Source: CADCVW01 sp035644935
GTDB lineage: Bacteria > Pseudomonadota > Alphaproteobacteria > Sphingomonadales > Sphingomonadaceae
Assembly: GCA_035644935.1 (NCBI GenBank)
Contig: DASQNO010000125.1
Location: 1 to 64,000 of the forward strand
Reading direction: 5' to 3'
DNA length: 64,000 nucleotides
Under the pieces are notes generated by a model. That model was not told the origin of the DNA and searched no databases. It worked only from the letters and a program-made list of their open reading frames with translations. Positions within the stretch are counted from its first letter, which is position 1, and every line of letters starts with the position of its first letter. The position numbers and the translations under genes were made by a program. Positions 7,322 to 15,975 of the stretch are shown here, one piece after another.

Positions 7322-8697
7322 CAGCAGCGCGCCACGGCCGCGCCGAGGGCCGGCGAGGCGAGATCATCGGCGATGAACGGTGCCGGCAGCGTGCACGCGG
7401 CGTCACCATGGATCCACACGGCGGCGCAGGCGGCGGCGAACGGATCGCCCATCTGCGCGAGCATCGTCCCACCCAGACCGGCGAGCACGTCGCCCGTGCC
7501 CGCCGTGGCGAGGCCGGGCGGCAGCGGGCGGGACAAAGCGGCGCGGCCATCGGGAGCGGCCACGACGCTGTTGCTGCCCTTGAGGACGACGACGGCGCCG
7601 GTGGCGCGAGCCGCTGCCCGCGCGCGTTCCCAACGCGTACCGGGAAGATCCCCGAAGAGTCGCGCGAACTCGCCCTCGTGCGGCGTCAGGATGGCCGGCG
7701 CGGTGATCGCGTCTTCGACCAGCGACAGCGCGTCGGCGTCGATGACCAGCGGCCGCCCCGAGGCCAGCGCGACCGCGACGGCGCTGCGCGCCATTTCGGA
7801 ATGGCCGAGGCCGGGACCGATGACCACCGCGCCGATCCTGGTGTCGCCGATCGCAGCGGCGAGCAGCGCGGCTTCGGTGAACGGGCGTTGCACGATCGCA
7901 TGCGGCAGGCCGGGCGTGCGTTCGGGGACGAGCAACTGCACGTATCCGGCACCTCCGCGTGCCGCCCCGAGGGCGGCCAGCGCCGCGGCCCCGGGCATCG
8001 CGCCGCCGACGACCGTCACAAGCCCGCGCGTGTATTTGTGGTCGGCAGGTCCCGGAGGGTTCAGACGTGGACGCGCGAGGGCCTGCAGGTGGGACGCGAC
8101 GGCGACGCCGATATCGGCGACCTCTATTTCTCCCATCAGGCCCGCAGCAGGCGAGAGTAAGTGCGCGGGCTTGAGCGCGCCCAGCGCGAGCGTCGCGGCG
8201 AACGCCGGCGCGGGAGACAGAAGCGCGCCGGTGTCGCTGTCGACGCCGCTGGGCAGATCGACCGCCAGGCTCCAGCGTGCCGCCTCCACCAGTCGCGCCA
8301 GCGGTCCGGCCGCCGCGGGGTCGAGCGCTCGGGACAGCCCGGTGCCGAACAGCGCGTCGACGACGACGGCGCCGGGCTCGGCGTCTTCGATCATCACGAC
8401 CTCGCCCGTCCATTGCGCCCGCGCCCGGCGGGCGACATCGGTCGCGGGCGGTGCGCTGCACGCGACGCGAACCGCGACGCCCGAGGCCAGCAGCGACGCC
8501 GCGGCGACATAGCCGTCGCCCCCGTTATTGCCGGGGCCGCAGAGCACGAGAACATCGTCGCCGGAGCCCGCATGTGCGGCGACCTTGGCGGCGACCGCCT
8601 CGCCCGCCTGCTGCATCAGCGTGTCGACGGACGTGCCCTGCGCCATCGCCCGGTCTTCCGCGGCGCGCATCTCCGCCGCGGTAAGGATCGGCGTCAC
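7318..8697 (-). CDS. nnr: Bifunctional NAD(P)H-hydrate epimerase / ADP-dependent dehydratase
   Basis: 459 residues with both metabolite-repair domains. The N-terminal epimerase (YjeF_N, about 1-200) carries GPGNNGGDG (54-62) and an LFGTGL loop. The C-terminal kinase-like dehydratase (about 210-455) has GPGLG, LTPHEGEFARL and ATAGTGDVLAG, the nucleotide-binding signature of the ribokinase superfamily. Together they convert the R and S hydrates of NADH and NADPH back to usable cofactor at the expense of ADP. The GTG start at 8697 overlaps the stop of the preceding lipoprotein gene, and the stop overlaps the methyltransferase start, so both junctions are GTGA. Confidence 0.92.
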   Translation of the reverse strand: MTPILTAAEMRAAEDRAMAQGTSVDTLMQQAGEAVAAKVAAHAGSGDDVLVLCGPGNNGGDGYVAAASLLASGVAVRVACSAPPATDVARRARAQWTGEVVMIEDAEPGAVVVDALFGTGLSRALDPAAAGPLARLVEAARWSLAVDLPSGVDSDTGALLSPAPAFAATLALGALKPAHLLSPAAGLMGEIEVADIGVAVASHLQALARPRLNPPGPADHKYTRGLVTVVGGAMPGAAALAALGAARGGAGYVQLLVPERTPGLPHAIVQRPFTEAALLAAAIGDTRIGAVVIGPGLGHSEMARSAVAVALASGRPLVIDADALSLVEDAITAPAILTPHEGEFARLFGDLPGTRWERARAAARATGAVVVLKGSNSVVAAPDGRAALSRPLPPGLATAGTGDVLAGLGGTMLAQMGDPFAAACAAVWIHGDAACTLPAPFIADDLASPALGAAVARCW

Positions 8698-9035
8698 GGC
8701 TGCGCGGCGGGCAGCCGGTAGCGGTCGCCGGCCACCGCGACCTCGACTTCGCCGCCGGGTCCGCGGCCGACCCGCGCCGGTTGCGCGCCATCGGCGGTCG
8801 TGATCGTCCCGCCGTCCGCCGCCACCGCCAGCCGGCGGAACCCGCCGTCTGGGGCGATCATCGTCAGGGTGACGCCGTTCTCGCCCGTGGTCCGGAGCAC
8901 CTGGCATTCGGTCAGCGCATCCGACCCGTTCAGCGCGCAAGCGGCGGGAGTGCCGGCGGGTACTTCGGCCGGCTCGGCCGGAGCCTGCGCGCGGTCGCAG
9001 CCTGCGAGCAGCAGAAGAAGGAGCGGCAATCTCAT
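8694..9035 (-). CDS. Small lipoprotein, unknown function
   Basis: 113 residues. A leucine-rich signal ends in the lipobox LLAGC (Cys13), so it is predicted to be diacylated and exported. The mature part holds two further cysteines (ACALNG and ECQVLR) and a strand-rich segment with repeated charged/hydrophobic alternation. No family is recognised. It is translationally coupled to nnr through a 4-base GTGA overlap and lies 33 bases after ispE. Neighbouring enzymes are cytosolic, so shared function is not implied. Confidence 0.7.
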   Translation of the reverse strand: MRLPLLLLLLAGCDRAQAPAEPAEVPAGTPAACALNGSDALTECQVLRTTGENGVTLTMIAPDGGFRRLAVAADGGTITTADGAQPARVGRGPGGEVEVAVAGDRYRLPAAQP

Positions 9036-9068
9036 GCCCGGCGCTTAGCGCGGCGGGGCCGCCCTTGC

Positions 9069-9893
9069 CTAGCGCAAGGTCGTCGCGAGGCGCCACCAAC
9101 CCGGATGCGCGGCGGCGACGTGGTTGGCCGCGGCGTCCCGCGCATCCGGTTTGTCAAACAGTGCGAAGCAGGTCGCGCCCGATCCGGACATGCGGACGAG
9201 CGTGGTGCCCGCCCGCGCGGCGAGAACGTCCAGAACGTCCGCGATCGCCGGACAGGACGCGATCGCAGGCGGCTGAAGGTCGTTGCGTCCTTCGCCCGGA
9301 TCCTTGGGCAAGGGCCCGCGATCGACCCCGTCCCAGGCTGCGAAGACGACGGCCGTGGACAGCGGCAGCATGGGGTTGACGAGCAGCACCGGCGTGCCGG
9401 TCCCGCCCTTCGCGGGCTGCAGCCGGTCGCCGCGTCCGTCGCCGCGCGCGGCTTGTGAGGCGAGGCAGGCGGGCACGTCGGCGCCGAGGCTGGCGGCGAT
9501 GTCGTGCAAGGTTTCCTCAGGCACATCGAGGCCCCACAGGCGCGGCAGCAGCCGCAGCGCGGCGGCCGCATCGGCGGAACCGCCGCCGATGCCGGACGCG
9601 ATCGGCAGGCGCTTGTCGAGGCGGATAGACGCGCCCGCGTCCGTACCCGTCGCGCGGGCCAAGGTGTGCGCGGCGCGCAGCACGAGGTTGGTCTCGTCCG
9701 CGCGGAGGCCCTGCGCGAAAGGGCCGCTGATCTCGAGGCTAAGCCGCTCGGCGGGCGCAGCCGTCAGCACGTCGCCGTCTCGGCAGAAGGCGAACAGCGT
9801 TTCTATTCGGTGGTAGCCGTCGGGCAGCCGTTCGCGGACGTGCAGCGCGAAGTTGATCTTGGCGTAGGCGGTTTCGGTCAGCGCGGACGTCAC
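9069..9893 (-). CDS. ispE: 4-diphosphocytidyl-2-C-methyl-D-erythritol kinase
   Basis: 274 residues, a normal length for IspE, the GHMP kinase that phosphorylates CDP-methylerythritol in the non-mevalonate isoprenoid pathway. The substrate-binding YAKINFALHV (10-19), the GHMP ATP loop PIASGIGGGSADAA (97-110) and the late MSGSGATCFALF loop are all present, as is the ASLGADVPACL segment. The start is a GTG at 9893 overlapping the stop codon of the TPR gene, so expression is likely coupled to it. Its position after ETF-QO and the TPR gene is the familiar sphingomonad arrangement. Confidence 0.95.
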   Translation of the reverse strand: MTSALTETAYAKINFALHVRERLPDGYHRIETLFAFCRDGDVLTAAPAERLSLEISGPFAQGLRADETNLVLRAAHTLARATGTDAGASIRLDKRLPIASGIGGGSADAAAALRLLPRLWGLDVPEETLHDIAASLGADVPACLASQAARGDGRGDRLQPAKGGTGTPVLLVNPMLPLSTAVVFAAWDGVDRGPLPKDPGEGRNDLQPPAIASCPAIADVLDVLAARAGTTLVRMSGSGATCFALFDKPDARDAAANHVAAAHPGWWRLATTLR

Positions 9894-11545
9894 GGCGCGG
9901 CGTTCGCGGGCGTCATCCCGACGTCGAGCTTGGCTCTCAGCCGCGCCGCCTCCTCGCCGTCGGCCTGCAACAGCGCCGCGCTCCAGGCGTAGCGCGCGTC
10001 GACGCGCCGGCCGGCCGTCCAATAGGCGTCGCCGAGATGCTCGCCGATCTCCGCCTGGCGCGGATCGGCGGCGGCGGCGCGTTCCAGGATAGGGATCGCC
10101 TCGGCGATCTTGCCGCGCCGGAACAGCGCCCAGCCGAGCGAGTCGGTGATCGACGCGTCGTCCGGCTGCAGCCGGCTCGCCTCGCGGATCAGCGCCTCGG
10201 CCGCGTCCAGGTTCTCGCGCCGTTCGAGCTGTGCGTAGCCCAGATAGTTGAGCACCTGCGGTTCGCGCGGGGCGATGCGGTACGCCGCCTCCAGCGCCGC
10301 CTTGCCTTCGGGCCAGCGACCCCCCTCCTCCAGCGCGCTGCCGTGCAGCAGGTGCAACAGCCAGAGGTCCGCCCCCGGTGCCCCGGCCTCGCGCATCGCG
10401 ATGGCGCGGGCATAGAGCGGCGCGGCCTCGGCGTGGCGCTTCGCCTCGGCCAGCAGGTCGGCATAGCGCGTGACCTCCGCCACCGTCGCGCCGGCGCGCT
10501 CGGCCGCGGCGCGCGCTTCTGCAAGCGCCGGTTCGAGCTGCCCGCTCTGAACAAGCAACTGCGTTCGCGCCGCCTGAGCGACGCCGGCGAACGGATCGCC
10601 GGCACGCACCTGGCGCAAAGCCTGCAGCGCCGGGGCACGGCGCTCTTCGGCCGCGAGAAGCTCGGCCGTCACCAGCCATGTTTCGCTGTTGCCGGGCGCC
10701 AGGTGGGTTGAAAGCCGCGCAAAGGTGAGCGCCAGCGGCGTCACGCGCTCGCGCTGCAGATCGACCGCGAAACGCGCGAAGAGCTCGGCCATGCCGTCGG
10801 CCGGCGACACCACCGCGCCCGGGATCGGCTTGCCAGCCGCGAGCAGGCCACGCCCGACGCGCAGCGGTTCGTCTCCGCCGGCGAGCAGCGCCGCCGCGGC
10901 CTTGCGGTCGCCCAGCTCGGCCAAGCGCGCCGCGCCCGCCAGGCGCAGGCGCTGCATGCGGCCACCGCCGCCGGTCGCGGCGGCGGCAATCGCGCCGGCG
11001 CCGAGATCCGGCCGTTTTGTGGCCAACAGGATCAGCGCGCGATGTTCGTCGCGGTAGGCACGAGACGCTGGATCGTCCGACTCGCCCAGCAGAGACAGCG
11101 GATCACGGGCGCGGGTCCCGACACCGATCCAGGCGCGGACCACGGGCACGATGACCCCGAAGCCGCCGGTGGCCGCAAGCCGTTCCGTCGCGGCCGACGC
11201 CTCCCGCCACTTCTTGCGCTTGATCGCGTCCGCCAGCGTCCACAGCACGCCCTCGGCGGGCAGCGCCCCGCCGCGCTCCAGCCGGGTAGCGGCCGTCGCC
11301 GTCAGCGCCCAATCGCCGGCCTGGATCGCCTGCCGCAGCGCCTGCGCGGCCAAGTCGGTGTTGGTCGGGTCGGCGGCGAGCGCGCGCGCATAGCCGGCGG
11401 CCGCGGCGGACGGGTCGCCAAGCGCCTGCGCCGCGCGGGCGCGCACGTAAGCCGTCGCCGCGCTCGGACGCGGCGGCACGGCGGCATGCGCCGTCGTCGC
11501 GGCGATCAGGCACGCGGAGGCGAGCGCCTTACATGTTCGGATAAT
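9890..11545 (-). CDS. Exported tetratricopeptide-repeat protein; start codon unresolved
   Basis: About 550 residues of alpha-helical repeats, clearest in the second half, where repeats around NYLGYAQLERRENLDAAEAL and the GWALFRRGKIAEAI segment are textbook TPR units. A signal-peptide-like segment (CKALASACLIAATTAHA) starts the conserved part, so the protein is probably periplasmic or envelope-associated. No ATG, GTG or TTG precedes it closely: upstream in-frame ATGs at 11674 and 11719 lie deep inside the ETF-QO gene, and the next GTG (11479) would remove the signal. I mark the ATT at 11545 provisionally. A non-standard start or a small sequence error is possible. Its stop overlaps the ispE start. 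Confidence 0.75.
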   Translation of the reverse strand: MIRTCKALASACLIAATTAHAAVPPRPSAATAYVRARAAQALGDPSAAAAGYARALAADPTNTDLAAQALRQAIQAGDWALTATAATRLERGGALPAEGVLWTLADAIKRKKWREASAATERLAATGGFGVIVPVVRAWIGVGTRARDPLSLLGESDDPASRAYRDEHRALILLATKRPDLGAGAIAAAATGGGGRMQRLRLAGAARLAELGDRKAAAALLAGGDEPLRVGRGLLAAGKPIPGAVVSPADGMAELFARFAVDLQRERVTPLALTFARLSTHLAPGNSETWLVTAELLAAEERRAPALQALRQVRAGDPFAGVAQAARTQLLVQSGQLEPALAEARAAAERAGATVAEVTRYADLLAEAKRHAEAAPLYARAIAMREAGAPGADLWLLHLLHGSALEEGGRWPEGKAALEAAYRIAPREPQVLNYLGYAQLERRENLDAAEALIREASRLQPDDASITDSLGWALFRRGKIAEAIPILERAAAADPRQAEIGEHLGDAYWTAGRRVDARYAWSAALLQADGEEAARLRAKLDVGMTPANAAP

Positions 11546-13178
11546 TGGGCCCTCCCCCGCCTTCGGGCACGACCCAATTGATGTTCTGCGTCGGGTCCTT
11601 GATGTCGCAGGTCTTGCAGTGGACGCAGTTCTGCGCGTTGATCTGCAGGCGCGGCGCGCCGGCTTCTTCGACATATTCGTACACGCCCGCCGGGCAGTAA
11701 TATTGCTCGGGTCCGCCATAGAGCGGCAGATTGACGTCGGTCGGCCGGTCGGGGTCCCGCAACGTCAGGTGGACGGGTTGATCCTCCTCGTGATTGGTGT
11801 TGGACAGGAACACCGAGGACAATTTGTCGAAGCTCAGCACCCCGTCGGGCTTGGGATAACGGATCGGTTCGACGAGATCGATCCGGTGGAGCTGGCTGTG
11901 GTCGGGGTGGTGCTTCATCGTCACCGGCAAGCCGATGCCCAGCGCGCGCATCCACATGTCCGTGCCGGCAATCACCGTTCCCATGGTGCTGCCGAACTTG
12001 GAAACAGCCGGTTCGGCGTTCTTGACCAACTGCAGCTCGGTCGCGATCCAGCTGGACCGCAGCGCCGGCTCGTAAGTCGTCAACTCGTCCGCGCCGCGAT
12101 CGGCGGCGATCGCCTCGTAGGCGGCCTCGGCGGCGAGCATGCCGGACTTCATCGCCGTGTGGCTGCCCTTGATGCGGGGCACGTTCACGAAACCGGCGGA
12201 ACAGCCGATCAGCGCCCCGCCGGGGAAGGCGAGCTTGGGTATCGACTGCCAGCCGCCCTCGTTGATGACGCGCGCTCCGTAGGAAACGCGCTTGCCGCCC
12301 TCCAGCATCTCGGCGATCGCCGGGTGGTGCTTCCAGCGCTGCATTTCGCTGAAGGGCGACAAGGTTGGGTTGCGATACGATAGCGCGACCACGAATCCGA
12401 TCGACACCTGATTGTTCGCCTGGTGGTAGATCCACCCCCCTCCCCATGCGTCCGTCAGCGGCCAGCCTTGCGTGTGGATGACGCGGCCCGGCTGATGCTT
12501 GTCGGCCGGGATGTCCCACAATTCCTTGACGCCGAGGCCATAGACCTGCGGCTGGCAGTCCGCCTCCAGGTCGAAGATGCGCTTAACCACCTTGGTCAGT
12601 GACCCGCGCGCGCCTTCTGCGAAGAAGGTGTAGCGGGCGTGCAGTTCGATGCCCGGCTGGTAGTCGCCCTTGTGCGTGCCGTCCCGTGCGATCCCCATGT
12701 CGCCAACCGCGACGCCCTTCACCGAACCGTCTTCGTGGAACAGCACTTCGGCCGCCGCAAAGCCGGGGAAGATCTCGACGCCGAGGCCCTCCGCCTGCTC
12801 CGCTAGCCAGCGGCAGAAATTGCCGAGCGAGCCGGTGAACATGCCCTTGTTCTCGAGGAAGCCGGGCATCATCAGGTGCGGCAGATTGAACTTTTTGCCT
12901 TTCGTCAGCACCCAATGTTCGTTGGACGTGACGGGCTGCGTCAGCGGCGGGTTCGGCCCGTCCTGCCAGTCGGGGAACAACTCGTTAAGCGCCTTGGGGT
13001 CCTGCACCGCGCCCGACAGGATGTGCGCGCCGACCTCCGATCCCTTTTCCAGTACGCAGACCGACACCTCGCGTCCGCCGTCGGCGGCAAGCTGCTTGAG
13101 GCGGATCGCGGCCGACAGGCCCGCGGGCCCGGCGCCGACGATCACCACGTCGTATTCCATCGACTCTCTTGCCGTCAT
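11529..13178 (-). CDS. Electron transfer flavoprotein-ubiquinone oxidoreductase
   Basis: 549 residues, full length for ETF-QO, the membrane-associated flavoprotein that passes electrons from ETF (fatty-acid and amino-acid dehydrogenases) to ubiquinone. The FAD dinucleotide loop GAGPAG is at 15-20. The C-terminus carries the [4Fe-4S] ligands in CPAGVYEYV and CVHCKTCDIKDP, followed by the conserved NINW segment. The ATG at 13178 has GAGGA upstream; Met7 is an alternative. It heads the minus-strand series that continues into the TPR protein and ispE, and is divergent from the glycosylase-like gene. Confidence 0.95.
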   Translation of the reverse strand: MTARESMEYDVVIVGAGPAGLSAAIRLKQLAADGGREVSVCVLEKGSEVGAHILSGAVQDPKALNELFPDWQDGPNPPLTQPVTSNEHWVLTKGKKFNLPHLMMPGFLENKGMFTGSLGNFCRWLAEQAEGLGVEIFPGFAAAEVLFHEDGSVKGVAVGDMGIARDGTHKGDYQPGIELHARYTFFAEGARGSLTKVVKRIFDLEADCQPQVYGLGVKELWDIPADKHQPGRVIHTQGWPLTDAWGGGWIYHQANNQVSIGFVVALSYRNPTLSPFSEMQRWKHHPAIAEMLEGGKRVSYGARVINEGGWQSIPKLAFPGGALIGCSAGFVNVPRIKGSHTAMKSGMLAAEAAYEAIAADRGADELTTYEPALRSSWIATELQLVKNAEPAVSKFGSTMGTVIAGTDMWMRALGIGLPVTMKHHPDHSQLHRIDLVEPIRYPKPDGVLSFDKLSSVFLSNTNHEEDQPVHLTLRDPDRPTDVNLPLYGGPEQYYCPAGVYEYVEEAGAPRLQINAQNCVHCKTCDIKDPTQNINWVVPEGGGGPNYPNM

Positions 13179-13222
13179 ATCGTCCTCGGTCCGCCTGCGT
13201 GCGGTCTATGCGTCGCTCGTCG

Positions 13223-13243
13223 CGCCGGACCCACGATCCGGCG
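13223..13243. repeat. Intergenic hairpin between divergent genes
   Basis: CGCCGGA (13223-13229) and TCCGGCG (13237-13243) form a 7-bp stem with a 7-base loop. It lies between divergently transcribed ETF-QO and the glycosylase-like gene, where a terminator has no role. It resembles the palindromic intergenic sequences elsewhere in the window but has a different loop. The function is unknown. Confidence 0.4.
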
Positions 13244-13293
13244 TCTGAGGCACTGAACGCGGATTGACGAACGGGTCAACATCATAGCTGGTA

Positions 13294-14022
13294 ATGGGCG
13301 TGGATCACACCACCGGCCCCATGGACATCGACGAAGCCCGCAGCGCCATCGACTGGTGGGCGACGGCCGGCGTCGACACGCTGATCGAGGAAGCGCCGCG
13401 CGACTGGCTCGCGCCACCGCGGCTCGCGACCACGGTCGAGCCAGCCCTGCCTGCTCCGGTCGCTGCCGCGGCGTTGCCCGCCGATCTCCTCGCGCTCCGC
13501 CACCACTACGAAACGCAGCCCGACCTGCCCTTCGCCGGCCCCGGCACGACGCGCATCCTGCCGTCGGGGGATCCGGCATCGGGGCTGATGATGCTGGCCG
13601 ACATGCCGACCAGCGAAGACGCGCTGGCGCGTCAGATCTTCTCCGGCGAATGCGGCATGTTGTTCGACCGCATGCTCGCGGCGATCGGGCGCGACCGCGC
13701 GTCGATCTATCTTACCACCTTATCGTGCCTGGCCGCCCCCGGCGGGCGGCTGGACGCGGAGACGGCCTCGGCGTGCGGGGCGCTGGCGAAGCACCATGTC
13801 GCGCTGGCCGCGCCCAGGCGCCTGTTGCTGCTGGGCGAGGCCGCGGTGCGCGTGATGACGGGCCTGGCGCTCCCCGCCGCCCGCGGCCGGCTGCTGCCGA
13901 TCGAGATCGGGGGGGCGCGCGTTAACGCCGTTGCCACCTATCATCCCCGATACCTGCTGCAGCGACCCGCCGCCAAGGCGGGCGCGTGGGCCGACCTCCA
14001 GCGACTGGTCGAAGGGTTTTGA
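13294..14022 (+). CDS. Uracil-DNA glycosylase superfamily protein, degenerate
   Basis: 242 residues resembling family 4/5 uracil-DNA glycosylases: the helix SGECGMLFDRMLAAIG, the YLTTLSCL strand and the C-terminal TYHPRYLLQRPAAK (the usual HP-S/R uracil-contact loop) are recognisable. The normal catalytic GEAPG-x-x-E-D loop reads LADMPTSED, retaining only ED, and the four Fe-S cysteines of family 4 are absent. It may therefore bind DNA without classic activity, or use altered chemistry. The ATG at 13294 is used; Met10 is an alternative. It is followed after two bases by the transglycosylase gene. Confidence 0.75.
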   Translation: MGVDHTTGPMDIDEARSAIDWWATAGVDTLIEEAPRDWLAPPRLATTVEPALPAPVAAAALPADLLALRHHYETQPDLPFAGPGTTRILPSGDPASGLMMLADMPTSEDALARQIFSGECGMLFDRMLAAIGRDRASIYLTTLSCLAAPGGRLDAETASACGALAKHHVALAAPRRLLLLGEAAVRVMTGLALPAARGRLLPIEIGGARVNAVATYHPRYLLQRPAAKAGAWADLQRLVEGF

Positions 14023-14024
14023 GA

Positions 14025-15932
14025 ATGACGACCGGACTGAAGTTCTACCTCGCCACCGCGGCGGCCTTCGCCGGCTCGGCGGCGTCGGCCGAACCGCTGG
14101 TGCTGGACCTCGCCAAGGAAGCCGTGCGGAACACGACACCGGCTCCCGCCGTGACCACATCCGACCTGCCGCCGTCGCAGGTGTACCAGGCCGTGCCGGC
14201 GCCTAGCTTTTCGCAGCCGGTGCCAAGCCTCGCTCCGCCGGTCTCCACGCCGGTCACAGCAGCGCCCGCCGTTGCACCGTCCGTCTACGTGCAGCCCGCC
14301 GCGCGGGTGCCCGCGACCCCTGCGCAATATCGTCAGGTGTTCGCCGCGATTCGCGACGGCCGCTGGTCGATGGCGTCGGCGATGCTGGACGGTATGCACG
14401 ACGGGCCGCTGCACGCGACCGCGCGGGCCGAGCTTTACCTGGCGAAAGGGTCGCCGCGCGTGGAGGCCGGACCGCTGCTCGCGCTGATCGAGGCCGCGCC
14501 CGATCTGCCGCAGGCGTCGCAACTCGCCGCCTTGGCGCGGTCCCGGGGAGCGCAGGTGCTGCCGTATCTGCCGCCCGAGCAGCGACTCGTCAGCCTGACC
14601 GCTTCCCCCCGTCGCGAACGCGAGCGCGCGGTAGCGGGCGACCCGGTCAGCGATTCGCTGCGCCTTGCGGCCGAGCCGCTGATCAAGGCGGACCAGCCGG
14701 CGGAGCTCGAAGCGCTGCTGATCGCGCGGGAACCCTATCTGACCCCCGACGCGCGTACCGAGTGGCAGCAGCGGACGGCATGGATCTACTACGTCGTCGG
14801 CAACTACGCCGGGGCGCGGCGTCTGGCCGAGGCGGCAAGCCGGGGCAGCGGCGAATGGTCGACGCAGGGCGACTGGGTTCTCGGCCTGACGACGTGGCGG
14901 ACCGCCGACTGCGACACGGCGTCGGCGGCGTTCGGGCGCGTCGCGGCGCGGGCGCGTGACAGCGAACTGCGCGCCGCCGGTCAGTATTGGGGTGCGCGCG
15001 CCGAACTGAGATGCGGACGCCCCGAAGGCGTGCAGGCGCGGATGCGCGAGGCTGCGCGCAACGGCGAGACCTTCTACGGCTTGCTCGCGGGCGCATATCT
15101 CGGGCTGAAGCCGAAGCTGATGCGCTCCAACAACGACGCGGCACTGACGGCCCTTAACGCGCGGCCCAATGTGCGTGCGGCGACGATATTGGCCGATATC
15201 GGCGAGAACCGCTTGGCGGAGCAGGCGCTGCGCCACCAGGCGCGGATCGGCCGCGCGGCCGACCACAACGGCCTGGTCCGCCTCGCCGGCAAGCTCAGCC
15301 TGGCGTCCGCGCAATATTGGCTGGCGCATAACGGTCCCCAGGGCGCCGTCATCTATACCGAGGATCGCTACCCTGCCCCGCGATACAACCCGCAGCGCGG
15401 GTGGCGCGTCGACAAGGCGCTGGTGTTCGCGCACACGCTGCAGGAGTCGGGCTTCCGCACCGCCGTCGTCAGCCCCGCGGGCGCGACGGGGCTGATGCAG
15501 GTGCGGCCCGGCACGGCGGGGGACATCGCGCGGGCGCGGGGCGAGTATTTCTCGACCTCGCAGCTGACCGATCCCACCTACAACATCGAATACGGCCAGT
15601 CGTACCTGGAACAGCTGCGCGACCGCAGCGCCACGGGCGGGCTGCTGCCCAAGGTCATCGCCGCCTACAATGCCGGCCCGGTGCCGGTGGAGAGGTGGAA
15701 CCAGTCGGTTCGCGACGGCGGCGATCCGCTGCTCTACATCGAGTCGCTGCCCTATTGGGAAACGCGCGGCTACGTGCCCACGATCCTGCGCAACTACTGG
15801 ATTTACCAGGCGCACGCCGGGGAAGCGTCGCCGAGCCTCACTGCAATGGCGCAGGGCAAATGGCCGCTCTTCCCGAGCGTTGGCCGCCGGGTCGCCAGCG
15901 CCGACGAGGGACAGGTCGAACTTCGTCCTTGA
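14025..15932 (+). CDS. Soluble lytic murein transglycosylase
   Basis: 635 residues with a signal peptide (FYLATAAAFAGSAASA), a long alpha-superhelical U-domain-like region (about 100-420) and a C-terminal SLT lysozyme-like domain. The catalytic Glu is E474 in TLQESGF, followed by SPAGATGLMQV, DPTYNIEYG and AAYNAGP, the three standard SLT motifs. It cleaves peptidoglycan glycan strands to 1,6-anhydromuramyl products in the periplasm. The ATG at 14025 overlaps nothing; the glycosylase-like stop is two bases upstream, so the two genes are probably co-transcribed. Confidence 0.93.
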   Translation: MTTGLKFYLATAAAFAGSAASAEPLVLDLAKEAVRNTTPAPAVTTSDLPPSQVYQAVPAPSFSQPVPSLAPPVSTPVTAAPAVAPSVYVQPAARVPATPAQYRQVFAAIRDGRWSMASAMLDGMHDGPLHATARAELYLAKGSPRVEAGPLLALIEAAPDLPQASQLAALARSRGAQVLPYLPPEQRLVSLTASPRRERERAVAGDPVSDSLRLAAEPLIKADQPAELEALLIAREPYLTPDARTEWQQRTAWIYYVVGNYAGARRLAEAASRGSGEWSTQGDWVLGLTTWRTADCDTASAAFGRVAARARDSELRAAGQYWGARAELRCGRPEGVQARMREAARNGETFYGLLAGAYLGLKPKLMRSNNDAALTALNARPNVRAATILADIGENRLAEQALRHQARIGRAADHNGLVRLAGKLSLASAQYWLAHNGPQGAVIYTEDRYPAPRYNPQRGWRVDKALVFAHTLQESGFRTAVVSPAGATGLMQVRPGTAGDIARARGEYFSTSQLTDPTYNIEYGQSYLEQLRDRSATGGLLPKVIAAYNAGPVPVERWNQSVRDGGDPLLYIESLPYWETRGYVPTILRNYWIYQAHAGEASPSLTAMAQGKWPLFPSVGRRVASADEGQVELRP

Positions 15933-15975
15933 TATCGTTCTTGATCTGTTCTTCTGAAGCCGCTAGCTCTGGTGA

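Noticed and set aside
6176..8512. Long open plus-strand frame opposite the RNA methyltransferase and nnr genes
   Set aside because: Its translation is Arg/Ala/Gly-rich without domain pattern. The minus strand encodes two well-recognised enzymes; GC-rich DNA keeps antisense frames open.
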